Assembly (NCBI RefSeq): GCF_003076635.1
Contig: NZ_QDKG01000007.1
Location: 1-64,000, forward strand
Direction of reading: 5' to 3'
Source: Sphingobacterium corticibacter
Lineage (GTDB): Bacteria > Bacteroidota > Bacteroidia > Sphingobacteriales > Sphingobacteriaceae
Length of the DNA stretch: 64,000 nucleotides
Shown here: piece by piece, positions 17,796 to 27,655 of the stretch
Layout: every line of letters begins with the position of its first letter
Position numbering within the stretch: the stretch's first letter is position 1
Translations under genes and position numbers: made by a program
The notes under the pieces: generated by a model
What the model saw: only the letters and a program-made list of their open reading frames with translations
What the model was told of the DNA's origin: nothing
The model's database searches: none

Positions 17796-20700
17796 ATGAA
17801 GACGGTCCCTCCATTAAAGATTCTGAAAGCATCCGCCGGCTCGGGTAAGACCTTTAGCCTGACCATTCATTATCTCACACTGCTATTACACAATGAGAAT
17901 AGCTATCGCGAGATTTTGGCGGTTACTTTTACCAATAAAGCCACCGCAGAAATGAAAGAGCGTATTCTTTCCGTGCTGCAAGGGTTGGCCGAGGGCAATC
18001 AAGATCGCAAAATTGCCGACTTCAGAAATATCCTGCTAACACAATCGCCCGAATGGACGGAAACTAGCATCCAACAGAAGGCACACCAAGTATATCGGAG
18101 GATATTACACGATTACAGCCATTTCACCGTGAGTACCATTGATGGATTTTCCCAAAAGGTAATCCGCAGCTTCACTTACGAGTTGCACCTGGATGCCGGC
18201 TATAAGGTGGAGATGAATATCAACAAGGTGAAGGCCGAACTCACCGTGATGCTCAATCAATTGCTAGACGATCGTCCGGATTTGTTGGAATGGATCATCG
18301 AATACGCCGAGAAGAAAATCGCCAACAACGAAAACTGGAATTATCGCCAGCAACTCCTATCCTTGGCGGGGTTGATCTTTTCAGAAAACTTCCAAGAGTT
18401 TGACGCCCACATCTTGCAAAACGATGCGCGCCAAGTTTTTGAGAGCCTTAATCAGGAAAGCGCAACCATGACCAAAGGCTACACCGACGCCTTGGCCGAA
18501 GCTATCCGCACTTTTCAAGAAACGTATACCGCATCAGGAGTGCAAGGCGACGAGCTCAAAGGCAAATCGCGCAATCCACTTTTTGCGGCTAGCAAACTAC
18601 GACCACAAGTACATAAGTTATCTGCCAGTGAGCTCAAAGCAACCATTGAGAGATACACCAAACTTATCGACAACGAAGATGCTTTCACCGATCAGCAAAA
18701 GCAAGTACGCCACGATTTGATGGCTCAGTTCAATCCCGTGCTACAGAACATGACTGAACTGGAAAAACTCTTCCCGACTTTCGTGGCGTATCAATCGGTG
18801 CAGGCCAACTTATATTTCTTGCGCTTGCTCAAAGAAATGAGTGATCTCTTGGCGCGCTGGCGCAAAGAAAATAGTGCACAGCTCATCTCCGATTCGCAGT
18901 TACTGCTTAGCAAGCTCGGATTGGATGCCCACAACGATCCTACCTTTATTTGGGAGAAGATCGGCAGTCGTTTTCGCTATTTTCTGTTTGATGAATTTCA
19001 AGATACCTCCCGCACGCAGTGGAAAAACTACAGCCCTTTGCTCATCAATGCTTTGGGAAATGCCGACCGACAGCTGAGCGAGCATTTGGTGGTGGGCGAT
19101 GTAAAGCAAAGTATTTATCGCTGGCGCAATGGTGACTGGCGCATTTTGCTGCAGCAAGTGGAAGAACAGGTTAGAGCAGCATTTCATTTGAGCGAACAGG
19201 ACAAGCCTGGCTTTATCGCAAGCGAAACGTTGGACGTAAATTACCGTAGCTTGCCCAACATTATTCAATTCAATAATTACATCTACGCGGGATTACCGAC
19301 ACACTTGCAACAAGTACTGAATGCACAGGTCCAAGAAGCCTTGAACGAAGAAGATTTATCCTGGTGGCATCAATCTGGCAACGACCATATGTTGATCAAA
19401 GCGTATGAAAACAGTCATCAAGCCGTTCCTGCTGGAAAACAAGGATCTGATAAGCCGCAAGGCGAAATTGATCTGGTCTATCTTCCGGTGACCGACGGCC
19501 GGTACCGCAGCAACCGTGTGGCCGCTGATGCAACACAAAAATTGTGTGAGCAGATTGGCGAATGGATTTCCTCAGGCAAATACCGCCCGAATCAGATTGG
19601 TATTTTGGTACGCAGGAACAAAGAAGCACAGGATGTGATTCAGGCATTGATGGCTTATAAGCAAAGCACCAATCTATCCTTTGAGGTGATTTCTGGCGAT
19701 GCCCTCAGTTTACAGGCCAATGATGCGATTCAGCTTTTCATCGAAACGCTGCGCGCCTTGGTGTATAATTCTGCCAAGCACACGGTACACAAAGCCAACA
19801 TGGCTTATCTCTACCAAATACTGCAACGCCAAGAAGTATTCGATCAAGATCAATGGTTATTATTTCGGGAGAATGACATACAGCGTTTACACGCCATCTT
19901 ACCTTCTCAATTGATTGAGTTTTGGGATCAATGGCCGAAGCTGCCTTTGGTACAACTCATCGAGCGATTAATCGAAATTTTTGGCTTTACCGAGCCAGAC
20001 AATCTTCATATTCCGTATTTATTAGCTTTCAAAGACTTGGTCGCTGGATTTTCGGCCAATGGCGAGCGCGGTATCCATCAATTCTTGACGTACTGGGAAG
20101 AAGATGGCCATCGTGCCGTGCTACCATCAGGCGGCAAGATCGATGCGATCGAAGTCACTACGGTACACAAATCCAAAGGACTGGCGTACGATGTGGTGAT
20201 GTTGCCGTTTGCGGCTTGGAAGCTTGATGGCATGGCCTTAGGCGATTTTTGGATCGACGCCGATGGCACACCATTCGAAGCTTTGGGCAAAATCCCACTA
20301 AAATACACATCCAGTTTAGGGCAGTCACTCTTCTACAAACAGTATTTCGAAGAAATGCTGTTCAATTATATGGATGCGCTCAATACCTGCTATGTCGCCA
20401 CGACGCGCGCCATCAAACATTTGTACATCACGGCGCCATTTTTCAAAGAAACGATCGACAAAAAGACTGGTGAAATCAGCGGATTGGAAATTAAAAACGA
20501 ATACATCAGCGATGCACTCTATCAAGTGTTGGATACCACCACTAGCCCTTTTCTGGTGGAAGATGCGGAACTCCGGATTCACGATTCGGCCGCTACTAAA
20601 GCAACAGAAGCTGCTATTTCGACAGACAACAATAGCATTACGATTTCCCAATATCCGATTTCTGCAGAACTAGATCAAGCTTGGAGCAAATCCAGCCGCC

Positions 20701-21158
20701 GATCATTAGCTACGCTACCGCAAGTAGAGAAAGCAGCGCAATACGGCATCATGGCACACGAAATTCTATCTGAAGTGGCGAGCGAACTGGAGATCGAATC
20801 CCGCATCGCACAATACATTGAAGAAGGAATCTTGGCGAAAGACGATAAGGAAGAATTGCGCAAGCACATTTATCAAGTATGGCATCATCCCCGCATCAGC
20901 GAATGGCTCACGCAGGATTACAAAATCTGGAATGAATCGAGCATTATCACCAAAGACGGGGAAACAATTCGTCCGGACAAGGTATTTACCAACGCTACAG
21001 ATACCATCGTGCTTGATTTTAAGTTTACGCAAGGCGATTATGTCGGGCATCAAGCGCAGGTTGACAAATACATGCAGGCGCTGCGCAATTTGGGCTATCA
21101 AAACGTGAAGGGATTCCTGTATTACGCCATTTCTAATCAATTACAGGAGGTCGTATAG
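17796..21158 (+). CDS. AddA/RecB-like UvrD-type helicase with C-terminal nuclease
   Basis: A 1120-residue superfamily 1 helicase of the AddA/RecB kind for double-strand-break processing. Walker A is ASAGSGKTF (about residues 12-20), the Ia-like region has VTFTNKATAEMKERI, motif II is FDEFQDTS, motif III is GDVKQSIYRWRNGD, and motif V is TVHKSKGLAYDVVMLP. The C-terminus is a PD-(D/E)XK nuclease: AHEILSEVASE, then RPDKVF and IVLDFKFTQGD with the catalytic Asp and Lys, and the following Gln-rich helix. I chose the ATG at 17796, just before the Walker A strand; the frame opens at 17748. The AddB-like partner starts two bases after the stop. Confidence 0.9.
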   Translation: MKTVPPLKILKASAGSGKTFSLTIHYLTLLLHNENSYREILAVTFTNKATAEMKERILSVLQGLAEGNQDRKIADFRNILLTQSPEWTETSIQQKAHQVYRRILHDYSHFTVSTIDGFSQKVIRSFTYELHLDAGYKVEMNINKVKAELTVMLNQLLDDRPDLLEWIIEYAEKKIANNENWNYRQQLLSLAGLIFSENFQEFDAHILQNDARQVFESLNQESATMTKGYTDALAEAIRTFQETYTASGVQGDELKGKSRNPLFAASKLRPQVHKLSASELKATIERYTKLIDNEDAFTDQQKQVRHDLMAQFNPVLQNMTELEKLFPTFVAYQSVQANLYFLRLLKEMSDLLARWRKENSAQLISDSQLLLSKLGLDAHNDPTFIWEKIGSRFRYFLFDEFQDTSRTQWKNYSPLLINALGNADRQLSEHLVVGDVKQSIYRWRNGDWRILLQQVEEQVRAAFHLSEQDKPGFIASETLDVNYRSLPNIIQFNNYIYAGLPTHLQQVLNAQVQEALNEEDLSWWHQSGNDHMLIKAYENSHQAVPAGKQGSDKPQGEIDLVYLPVTDGRYRSNRVAADATQKLCEQIGEWISSGKYRPNQIGILVRRNKEAQDVIQALMAYKQSTNLSFEVISGDALSLQANDAIQLFIETLRALVYNSAKHTVHKANMAYLYQILQRQEVFDQDQWLLFRENDIQRLHAILPSQLIEFWDQWPKLPLVQLIERLIEIFGFTEPDNLHIPYLLAFKDLVAGFSANGERGIHQFLTYWEEDGHRAVLPSGGKIDAIEVTTVHKSKGLAYDVVMLPFAAWKLDGMALGDFWIDADGTPFEALGKIPLKYTSSLGQSLFYKQYFEEMLFNYMDALNTCYVATTRAIKHLYITAPFFKETIDKKTGEISGLEIKNEYISDALYQVLDTTTSPFLVEDAELRIHDSAATKATEAAISTDNNSITISQYPISAELDQAWSKSSRRSLATLPQVEKAAQYGIMAHEILSEVASELEIESRIAQYIEEGILAKDDKEELRKHIYQVWHHPRISEWLTQDYKIWNESSIITKDGETIRPDKVFTNATDTIVLDFKFTQGDYVGHQAQVDKYMQALRNLGYQNVKGFLYYAISNQLQEVV

Positions 21159-21160
21159 CC

Positions 21161-24121
21161 ATGCCGAGCAACACATTTACAGCAGACAATCTCATGAAGC
21201 CATTCCTACAATTAGTAGCCGAAGATATACAGCAGCGATTCGGACAGGATCTGTCCGAAATCGCCATCGTGTTCAATAATAAACGTCCGATCACCTACCT
21301 CAAGAAATATCTTTCTGAAGTGTATGGACAAGCGATTTGGTCGCCACAGTTTTTCACCATTCAAGAGTTTTTCAAACAAGCGACGGACAAAACAGATGCT
21401 TCCGCTTTGCGGCAATTCTTTTATCTGTATGAGATTCATAATGAACTGCTGCAGCAAGAAGGTCGCGAGCCTGAAAGTCCAGAAGAGTTTTATCCCATTG
21501 CCGAATTGATTTTGAGTGATTTCAGTCAGTTGGATTATGAATTGGTCGCGGTAGATCAGATTTACACCGAATTGTATGACACGGGAAAGATTGATTTAGA
21601 ATTCCAGCACCTCACGCCAGAACAACAAGGATACATCCGCCAGTTTTGGCAATCGTTCTCCATGGCGGGGCACACCTGCGTGCAGCAGCGATTTTTACAA
21701 TTGTGGAAGCGGTTGCCGCAATTATACAGTCGCTTCAAAGTGCGTTTGGCGCAAGAAAAGCAAACAAACTATCCGACGCTGTATCGGGAGTTAGCCGAAG
21801 GCCGTGCTACCAAGCAGCAATTCATTGCTCCGTACAAGAAAGTACTTTTTGTCGGGTTTAATGCGTTGAACCGCGTGGAATCGACCTTGTTCAAACGATG
21901 GCAAGACGAAGGTAAAGCTTTATTCTACTTTGATACGGATGCTTACTACGTCGAAGATACGATGCAAGAAGCTGGACTCTTTATCAGACGGAATGTAAGC
22001 CAACTCGTCAATTCATTGGGCGAAGCCCCACATGTAATTGGGCAACGGCGTGATGACATCCATTTGTATGCCGCACTTGGACGCGTAAGTCAAGCGAAGC
22101 TGCTTTACCAAATCTTAGAGAAAAACGAACAAGAAGGCAAATCCTCCGCGATCTTACTGGCTGATGAAAGTTTACTTGTGCCGCTTTTGCAAAGTTTGCC
22201 TGCTATCAAGGTAAACATCACGACTGGTTTTCCGCTGATGCAATCGCCTTTATACGGCTTGCTGGATCTATGGCTCACTGTGCAGGAAGAGGTAAGCTGG
22301 CGCAAGAAAGATAAACTGCCCTACCCGCTTATCGAAAGTTTCCTGAGCCATCCGCTGATCAAGATCGCCAGCGAACAAAAGAATAGCATTCAGAAAGAAG
22401 TACTGGATAAGCAACTTTTTGAAGTAGGATTGGATGTGTTGCAGATCAGCAGCGCTGTTGTTCCCGATTTCTTTGCGCCGGTCGCCGAATCGAAAGCACT
22501 CATACCGACGATGGTCGCGATGCTGGAAAAACTGCAGGAATCGACCAGCAGCGAGGGCATTGCTTTGCAGATCGATTATACCTTGCTATTCGAAACACGA
22601 CGCGTGCTGCAGCAACTCTTGCTGGGGATGGATCAAATTGGCCCGTTGAATATTCCTTTTCAGATCGGCCTAATTCGCAAAGCGCTGATGCCGATCTCGG
22701 CTGCCATTGAAGGCGATCCGCTGCAAGGCGTGCAGATTATGGGTTTGTTAGAAAGCCGTAGTCTGAACTTCGACCACGTCTATATCTTGGGCGCCAATGA
22801 AGGTATTTTACCCAAAACAACCAATTCGCCAACTTTCCTGCCTGACAATCTGCGCCGTGCTTACGGATTGCCTATTCTGGCCAATCAAGATGCGTTGTCA
22901 GCGTATATCTTCTATCGTCATTTTCAATACAGCCAATCCATTCACCTGTTTTATAATAGCATCGTGGATGAGAATAGTTCGGGCGAGGAAAGCCGATTTA
23001 TCAAGCAATTGGCATTTGAGAGCCAATTTAACATCGTTCATCATACACAGCAACAGCCGATTTCTTTCCCGGTGCAAGAATCCGAATTGGTTATTGAAAA
23101 AACCGGAAAGATCTGGGACAACCTGTACAACAATTACCTGCGCGATAAGACCAGCCATATCTCCGCTACTGGCTTCACGACCTATTTGCAATCGCCTTTA
23201 CAGTTTTTCCTAAAGCATATTGCCGGCATCAAAGAGCCGCCTTCGGTATCTCAGGAATTTGAGATCAACAATCTGGGCTCTATCATTCACGAAGTGATGG
23301 AAAAAATTTTCACCCCTTATCGGGGAATGAGGGACTTTGTCGCTACCAAGCGCTTAGAAGAAAACATTCCACAGATTGAAACGATGGTGGTGCAAGAGAT
23401 CGGTCATCAATACCATACCACGTACGAAACGGCGGCTGATTTGAACAGCTTGCAGCGCATCATGCTGCAGATCGCTTCGGCCTACATTCGTATGTATTTG
23501 GAATACGATATCGAGCAGTACCAATCATTTCGCATTATCGAATTGGAAAATAGCGAAGATTATTACCTCGACCTCCCGATTACGGTGCAAGGAAAAACCG
23601 AATACATTAAGATATACGGCATCATTGACCGAATTGATGAGGTCGTGACGCAAGATGGCGAAGTGAAAACCCGTATTGTAGATTATAAAACGGGTGCTGA
23701 TAAAGTAGCTTTCAAAAAAGCGAAGAATAAAACGGATGAGGAAAGTGCGGAAACTGTGTTTGCACTAACCGAAGGCACCAACGACATCCACAAGGCGTTG
23801 ATCCAAACGCTGTTTTACACCTATGTGTTCGAGGAGAAAACGGGATTGCGCAACCTAGAACCGCATCTATATGTCGCACGCCGTATGCGCGAAGATGGTA
23901 CGCTATTCGTCAGCAAGGATATGGGCGCATTGGAAGGCGATTATTTACGCGAACAGAAAGAGGAATTTGTCGGCTTTCTACGCAAAACCTTAGAGGAAAT
24001 CTTCGATCCAACTGTCCCATTCAAACACAAGGCAGATATGCATGTGTATCCGAGCGATCCATATACGTTATTCTACCGCAACAGTGTTATGGAAGGACTG
24101 GACTACAATAGTGAAGATTAA
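21161..24121 (+). CDS. AddB-like PD-(D/E)XK nuclease subunit without Fe-S cysteines
   Basis: A 986-residue partner of the AddA-like helicase-nuclease, with a Shine-Dalgarno-like AGGAGG about 12 bases before the ATG and a two-base gap to the upstream stop. The N-terminal part resembles the degenerate helicase of AddB/RecC: no Walker A is visible, and helicase-like pieces such as MGLLESRSLNFDHVYILGANEGILP occur in the middle. The C-terminal quarter is a nuclease domain with LGSIIHEVMEK and RIVDYKTGADKV (catalytic Asp and Lys). Firmicute AddB has four cysteines holding a 4Fe-4S staple around this domain; here the final segment (HVYPSDPYTLFYRNS) contains none. The pair should resect DNA ends for RecA loading. 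Confidence 0.87.
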   Translation: MPSNTFTADNLMKPFLQLVAEDIQQRFGQDLSEIAIVFNNKRPITYLKKYLSEVYGQAIWSPQFFTIQEFFKQATDKTDASALRQFFYLYEIHNELLQQEGREPESPEEFYPIAELILSDFSQLDYELVAVDQIYTELYDTGKIDLEFQHLTPEQQGYIRQFWQSFSMAGHTCVQQRFLQLWKRLPQLYSRFKVRLAQEKQTNYPTLYRELAEGRATKQQFIAPYKKVLFVGFNALNRVESTLFKRWQDEGKALFYFDTDAYYVEDTMQEAGLFIRRNVSQLVNSLGEAPHVIGQRRDDIHLYAALGRVSQAKLLYQILEKNEQEGKSSAILLADESLLVPLLQSLPAIKVNITTGFPLMQSPLYGLLDLWLTVQEEVSWRKKDKLPYPLIESFLSHPLIKIASEQKNSIQKEVLDKQLFEVGLDVLQISSAVVPDFFAPVAESKALIPTMVAMLEKLQESTSSEGIALQIDYTLLFETRRVLQQLLLGMDQIGPLNIPFQIGLIRKALMPISAAIEGDPLQGVQIMGLLESRSLNFDHVYILGANEGILPKTTNSPTFLPDNLRRAYGLPILANQDALSAYIFYRHFQYSQSIHLFYNSIVDENSSGEESRFIKQLAFESQFNIVHHTQQQPISFPVQESELVIEKTGKIWDNLYNNYLRDKTSHISATGFTTYLQSPLQFFLKHIAGIKEPPSVSQEFEINNLGSIIHEVMEKIFTPYRGMRDFVATKRLEENIPQIETMVVQEIGHQYHTTYETAADLNSLQRIMLQIASAYIRMYLEYDIEQYQSFRIIELENSEDYYLDLPITVQGKTEYIKIYGIIDRIDEVVTQDGEVKTRIVDYKTGADKVAFKKAKNKTDEESAETVFALTEGTNDIHKALIQTLFYTYVFEEKTGLRNLEPHLYVARRMREDGTLFVSKDMGALEGDYLREQKEEFVGFLRKTLEEIFDPTVPFKHKADMHVYPSDPYTLFYRNSVMEGLDYNSED

Positions 24122-24142
24122 CTCCATGATGCAGTGTCCAAC

Positions 24143-24175
24143 AAAAAAAGGAAGACAATAAGTCTTCCTTTTTTA
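24143..24175. terminator. Bidirectional terminator
   Basis: Stem AAAAAAGGAAGAC with GTCTTCCTTTTTT and loop AATAA, T-runs on both strands. It lies between the convergent AddB-like gene and the cupin-like oxygenase gene. Confidence 0.88.
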
Positions 24176-24176
24176 T

Positions 24177-25049
24177 TTAATTCTTTGTGCGCTTACGAAT
24201 AGCTCGCTCGGCACGGCGCTTGGCCATATCGATCTTGTAGTTAAACCAACGATCTTTAAATATTTTACGCATGGCATCATCGAAATGGCGGGTTACAAAT
24301 AGATTTCGTGCACCAATGATTTTTTCGGATAACGAATTAGGCAATGCCCGTACAGAGATAGAATATCCTTCGGTATCGTATTGAATGTAGTGCCACCATC
24401 CAGCTGGCATATACAGCGTATCGCCTGGATTAATGACTGCTTCATAGCCATCCAACAATTTCAAGCCTGGGTATTCTTCTGGGTTGCCAGTTTTCAAGTT
24501 GACAATACTATGGAAGTTATAAGGCAATTTGTACATTAGCTCGGATTGATTATTGGGGAAAACCCAAATCCGCTTCGAGCCTTGAAACTGCGATATAAAT
24601 ACATGCGACATATCAATATCGAAATGGTTTCGTGTAGCAGATCCTTCACCCCCAAAAAACATATAAGGCAACCACTGTAATACCTTGCCCCCAGTTACAT
24701 CATTAAAAAGCACGTCTTTCTTCAATTCAGGTCTGATCTTCATCAGATTGAACAGGAATAAACGTAGTTCTGTAGGTTCTTTTCGAATGAGATCTAGGTA
24801 TTCACCAAAGGTCATTTGTCCGATCGGTGGGCTGGCAGCATGTTGTTGTCCTTCCTCCTCACGTCCGTACACATTTATTTTCTCGTCCCCTGCTATTTCT
24901 TTAAAGTACTCATAGTTCCATTTTGTCCAGCACGGGCTGTCTTTACGTATAAAATCTTTGATCAGCACAGGCTGACCTTTGCTCAGATAATCTCTAACAA
25001 AATCTTTAGCCGATATTCCCTCGATGCTTTCTACTGGTTTTAGTTTCAC
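24177..25049 (-). CDS. JmjC/cupin-like 2-oxoglutarate oxygenase family protein
   Basis: A 290-residue protein of the cupin-like PF13621 group, related to FIH and ribosomal oxygenases. The entry LSKGQPVLIKDFIRKDSPCW is typical. The iron ligands are visible as HFDIDMSHVF (His-X-Asp, about residues 150-152) and a later His in YMPAGWWHYIQYD, and FQGSKRIWVFP fits the core. Such enzymes hydroxylate protein or small-molecule substrates using Fe(II) and 2-oxoglutarate; the target is unknown. The open frame starts at a TTG (25076), but homologues start at the equivalent of KLKPVESIEGIS, so GTG 25049 is chosen. A promoter element lies 25 bases upstream. Confidence 0.83.
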   Translation of the reverse strand: MKLKPVESIEGISAKDFVRDYLSKGQPVLIKDFIRKDSPCWTKWNYEYFKEIAGDEKINVYGREEEGQQHAASPPIGQMTFGEYLDLIRKEPTELRLFLFNLMKIRPELKKDVLFNDVTGGKVLQWLPYMFFGGEGSATRNHFDIDMSHVFISQFQGSKRIWVFPNNQSELMYKLPYNFHSIVNLKTGNPEEYPGLKLLDGYEAVINPGDTLYMPAGWWHYIQYDTEGYSISVRALPNSLSEKIIGARNLFVTRHFDDAMRKIFKDRWFNYKIDMAKRRAERAIRKRTKN

Positions 25050-25073
25050 AAGCTCAACTATTTTATATAAGTA

Positions 25074-25081
25074 CAAACATA
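25074..25081 (-). promoter_or_regulatory. Promoter -7 element for the cupin-like oxygenase gene
   Basis: Minus-strand TATGTTTG, matching TAnnTTTG, 24 bases before the GTG start at 25049. A TTTG occurs at 25096-25099, but the spacer is short (14 bases). The position argues against translation starting at the overlapping TTG. Confidence 0.45.
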
Positions 25082-25140
25082 AAAAATAATCACTACAAAA
25101 ATCAGCCCAAGCGCATCTGAGATCGATAAGTGACGAGAAT

Positions 25141-25174
25141 CATTCTAAATAAGCTGTAGATACTACTTAGAATG
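25141..25174. repeat. Unexplained inverted repeat between oxygenase and hemD
   Basis: Arms CATTCTAA (25141-25148) and TTAGAATG (25167-25174) separated by 18 bases. It lies between the hemD terminator and the promoter of the cupin-like oxygenase gene. It could be a regulator binding site or a weak RNA hairpin; no T-run adjoins it. Confidence 0.4.
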
Positions 25175-25184
25175 CATTTTATTA

Positions 25185-25214
25185 AAAAAGGATGACAATT
25201 GTCATCCTTTTTTA
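25185..25214. terminator. Perfect palindromic terminator after hemD
   Basis: AAAAAAGGATGACAA and its exact reverse complement form a 30-base palindrome ending in T6 on both strands. It lies directly downstream of the hemD stop on the minus strand. Confidence 0.88.
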
Positions 25215-25231
25215 TGTTTTTCGGCGATTGC

Positions 25232-25999
25232 CTATTTATTGACTGTCTTAATGTAGTGCTCCACCGCCATCGTCATACTTGGTGATTCTGGAGTAGGTGC
25301 CGGGATATCAAGGATCAAACCATGATCTAATAAAGCCTGCTGTGTGGTGGCGCCAAATGCCGCAATACGCGTGTTGTTTTGTACGAAATCAGAGAAATTT
25401 TCGAATAGAGACTGTACGCTCGAAGGACTGAAGAATACTATGACGTCATAGAAAACTTCCTTCAAATCATTCAAATCACTAATCACCGTTTTAAAAAGAA
25501 CAACCGGCGTCGAATCGTAACCATTATCTTGCAACCAATTTTGTGTTTCTTCGTTGGCGACGTCCGAACATGGGAAAAGAAATTTTTCAGTATTATGCTT
25601 CTTCAACACATCTTCCAAGTCTTTAGCGGTCTGCTTACCAAAGAAAATCTTCCGTTTACGATACTGAATATACTTTTGAAGATACAACGCAATAGCCTCC
25701 GTAATACAAAAATATTTCATATCTGCCGATACCTCGAAGCGCATTTCTTCACACACACGAAAGAAGTGATCAACCGCATTTTTGCTGGTGAATATCACCG
25801 CCGTGTAATCTGAAAAATTGATCCTATCCTTCTTCACATCCTTCCCTGAAACACCCTCCACGTGAATAAAAGCACGAAAATCAAGCTTGAGATTATATTT
25901 TTCCGCCAATGCGAAATAAGGAGATTTATCATTTTCAGGTCTTGGCAAAGTCACGAGTATGCTCTTTACTTTCTTTGCTCTTTCTACATCAATCTGCAT
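25232..25999 (-). CDS. hemD: Uroporphyrinogen-III synthase
   Basis: A 255-residue HemD-type protein with two similar alpha/beta domains joined by a linker. Family marks are VKSILVTLPRPEND at the start, YTAVIFTSKNAVDHFF (about residues 67-82), and the second-domain YDVIVFFSPSSVQSLFENF followed by IAAFGATTQQALLDHGL. It converts hydroxymethylbilane to uroporphyrinogen III, the branch-point tetrapyrrole for haem. The sequence is divergent, as usual for HemD. It is 14 bases downstream of the DUF4271 membrane protein gene and very probably co-transcribed with it. It ends at a strong terminator. Confidence 0.88.
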   Translation of the reverse strand: MQIDVERAKKVKSILVTLPRPENDKSPYFALAEKYNLKLDFRAFIHVEGVSGKDVKKDRINFSDYTAVIFTSKNAVDHFFRVCEEMRFEVSADMKYFCITEAIALYLQKYIQYRKRKIFFGKQTAKDLEDVLKKHNTEKFLFPCSDVANEETQNWLQDNGYDSTPVVLFKTVISDLNDLKEVFYDVIVFFSPSSVQSLFENFSDFVQNNTRIAAFGATTQQALLDHGLILDIPAPTPESPSMTMAVEHYIKTVNK

Positions 26000-26013
26000 A
26001 AATATGAAATTAT

Positions 26014-26982
26014 TTAGTTGCCTAGGGCTCTAATCAGCAATAGGATTGGAGCAATTTCCAAGGTGCAAAGATAAATAATTAAATAGGATATAGAAAACCT
26101 CGTCTGGCCAAACACATGCAACACAGTTCGCAAAACCCTGTTTATAAACATAATAGATATCGATATCACGAACAGAATTAATATAATATTAAAATAGGCC
26201 GCCGGGGAAAGGATAATAAACAACAAAAAAGGCAATAGAAACAAGATACTGTTAAAATATACCAGATATATAACCGTAATGTATTCTCTAACGAGCCGTT
26301 GCAGATTGAAAACAAAAGAAACGAAACGTACCAATAATATTTTCAGAATGAAGAGAACCGCAATCAATCCTGATGCTTTCAGATAATTAGCAAAAGTAAG
26401 GAAATGGGCATCCCGAAATCCAGACATATAAACTACAATAAATAAGCCCAATGTCAAGCTAAAAACCGCATATAAGAAGATATAAGGCCATGAGGTGGTG
26501 ATGCTATCTTCCTTGCTGATCTGCTGTAACAAACGTTCGCGGTAATATGCCTCAATGATCATGTGAAAATCTGCAGGAAAGATAAAACGAATTAATCCTA
26601 CAAAAAACAACAAAGCCATCGCTGTACCAAACACCCACAAAGGTCGTTGAGGTCGCTCCAACCCTGCTGCGATCACTTCATTTCCAGATCTAGAAAGATA
26701 CTCATCCCACACCAACAATCTACCCGGTGCGGTTTTCAAAACTTCTCGCAACCGATGATCCAAAAACCCTTCTCGATAAGGATTATCATATATGAGTGCC
26801 GTATATTGCGTGGCGTAAACTTGTCGGATAGAATCCTGCACATATGCCTGACGAAGACTATCTTGCAATCGGGCGACAGAATCTGTGGCGACATTAAATT
26901 GCTGGGCTTTACTATGCTCGGTAGAGGACAGCAATATCAGCAAAGTCGCAAAAAAGGAAATCCAAAAAGTTCGTATGTGCAT
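26014..26982 (-). CDS. DUF4271 family membrane protein
   Basis: A 322-residue inner-membrane protein of the Bacteroidota family DUF4271. An N-terminal signal-like segment ending in KAQQ is followed by a periplasmic stretch of about 90 residues rich in Gln/Asp/Arg (DSVARLQDSLRQAYVQDSIRQVY), then seven or so transmembrane helices (from about residue 115), including YITVIYLVYFNSILFLLPF. The function is unknown. It lies immediately upstream of hemD, so a link with haem biosynthesis or membrane supply is possible (inference). I chose the ATG at 26982 because the region before it, open to 27126, overlaps the divergent tag gene and has no homology signal. Confidence 0.83.
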   Translation of the reverse strand: MHIRTFWISFFATLLILLSSTEHSKAQQFNVATDSVARLQDSLRQAYVQDSIRQVYATQYTALIYDNPYREGFLDHRLREVLKTAPGRLLVWDEYLSRSGNEVIAAGLERPQRPLWVFGTAMALLFFVGLIRFIFPADFHMIIEAYYRERLLQQISKEDSITTSWPYIFLYAVFSLTLGLFIVVYMSGFRDAHFLTFANYLKASGLIAVLFILKILLVRFVSFVFNLQRLVREYITVIYLVYFNSILFLLPFLLFIILSPAAYFNIILILFVISISIMFINRVLRTVLHVFGQTRFSISYLIIYLCTLEIAPILLLIRALGN

Positions 26983-27084
26983 GCCGTCGTAAAAATAGAG
27001 AGTTAATCGGGAATTGACAAAAGATAAATAGGAAGATATAAGAATAGCAATTATTGCAAATAAACTTGTAATTTCACCAATAGA

Positions 27085-27651
27085 ATGGCAGAACAAAACT
27101 ACATACGCTGCGGATGGTGCGGCCAAGATGAATTATACCAAGATTACCATGATCAAGAGTGGGGTCGCTTGGTGACTGATGATCGTACATTGTTCGAATT
27201 TCTGGTATTGGAATCTGCGCAGGCAGGTCTTAGTTGGATCACCATTTTGCGCAAACGCGAGAATTACCGTCGTGTGTTTGCGGATTTTGACCCAGTGGCT
27301 GTTGCTCAATTCACGGAAGATGATGTGGAAAGGATATTACTGGACGCCGGCATTATTCGCAATCGCTTGAAAGTGAAAAGTACGATCACCAATGCGCAGA
27401 TTTTCTTGGCCATTCAAGAGCAATTTGGTAGTTTCTACCAATACCTCTATTCTTTCATGCCCAACAATCAGCCGATCACCAACCACTTTCATGGGCTAAG
27501 TGAAGTGCCAGCAGCGACGCCAATATCAGACGCTATCGCCAAAGACTTGAAAAAACGCGGTGTGAAGTTCTTCGGCACCACGATCTGCTATGCGTATATG
27601 CAGGCGGTCGGCATGGTGAACGATCACGTCATGGATTGTTCGTTTAGATAA
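27085..27651 (+). CDS. tag: DNA-3-methyladenine glycosylase I
   Basis: A 188-residue Tag protein that removes 3-methyladenine from alkylated DNA. The N-terminal IRCGWCGQDELYQDYHDQEWG includes zinc-ligand cysteine and histidine positions, followed by LFEFLVLESAQAGLSWITIL (helix-hairpin-helix region, with the catalytic-site Glu) and the C-terminal KFFGTTICYAYMQAVGMVNDH, which carries the remaining Cys/His ligands. Length is normal. It is divergent from DUF4271-hemD and converges on hpt with four bases between stops. Confidence 0.95.
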   Translation: MAEQNYIRCGWCGQDELYQDYHDQEWGRLVTDDRTLFEFLVLESAQAGLSWITILRKRENYRRVFADFDPVAVAQFTEDDVERILLDAGIIRNRLKVKSTITNAQIFLAIQEQFGSFYQYLYSFMPNNQPITNHFHGLSEVPAATPISDAIAKDLKKRGVKFFGTTICYAYMQAVGMVNDHVMDCSFR

Positions 27652-27655
27652 AAGC

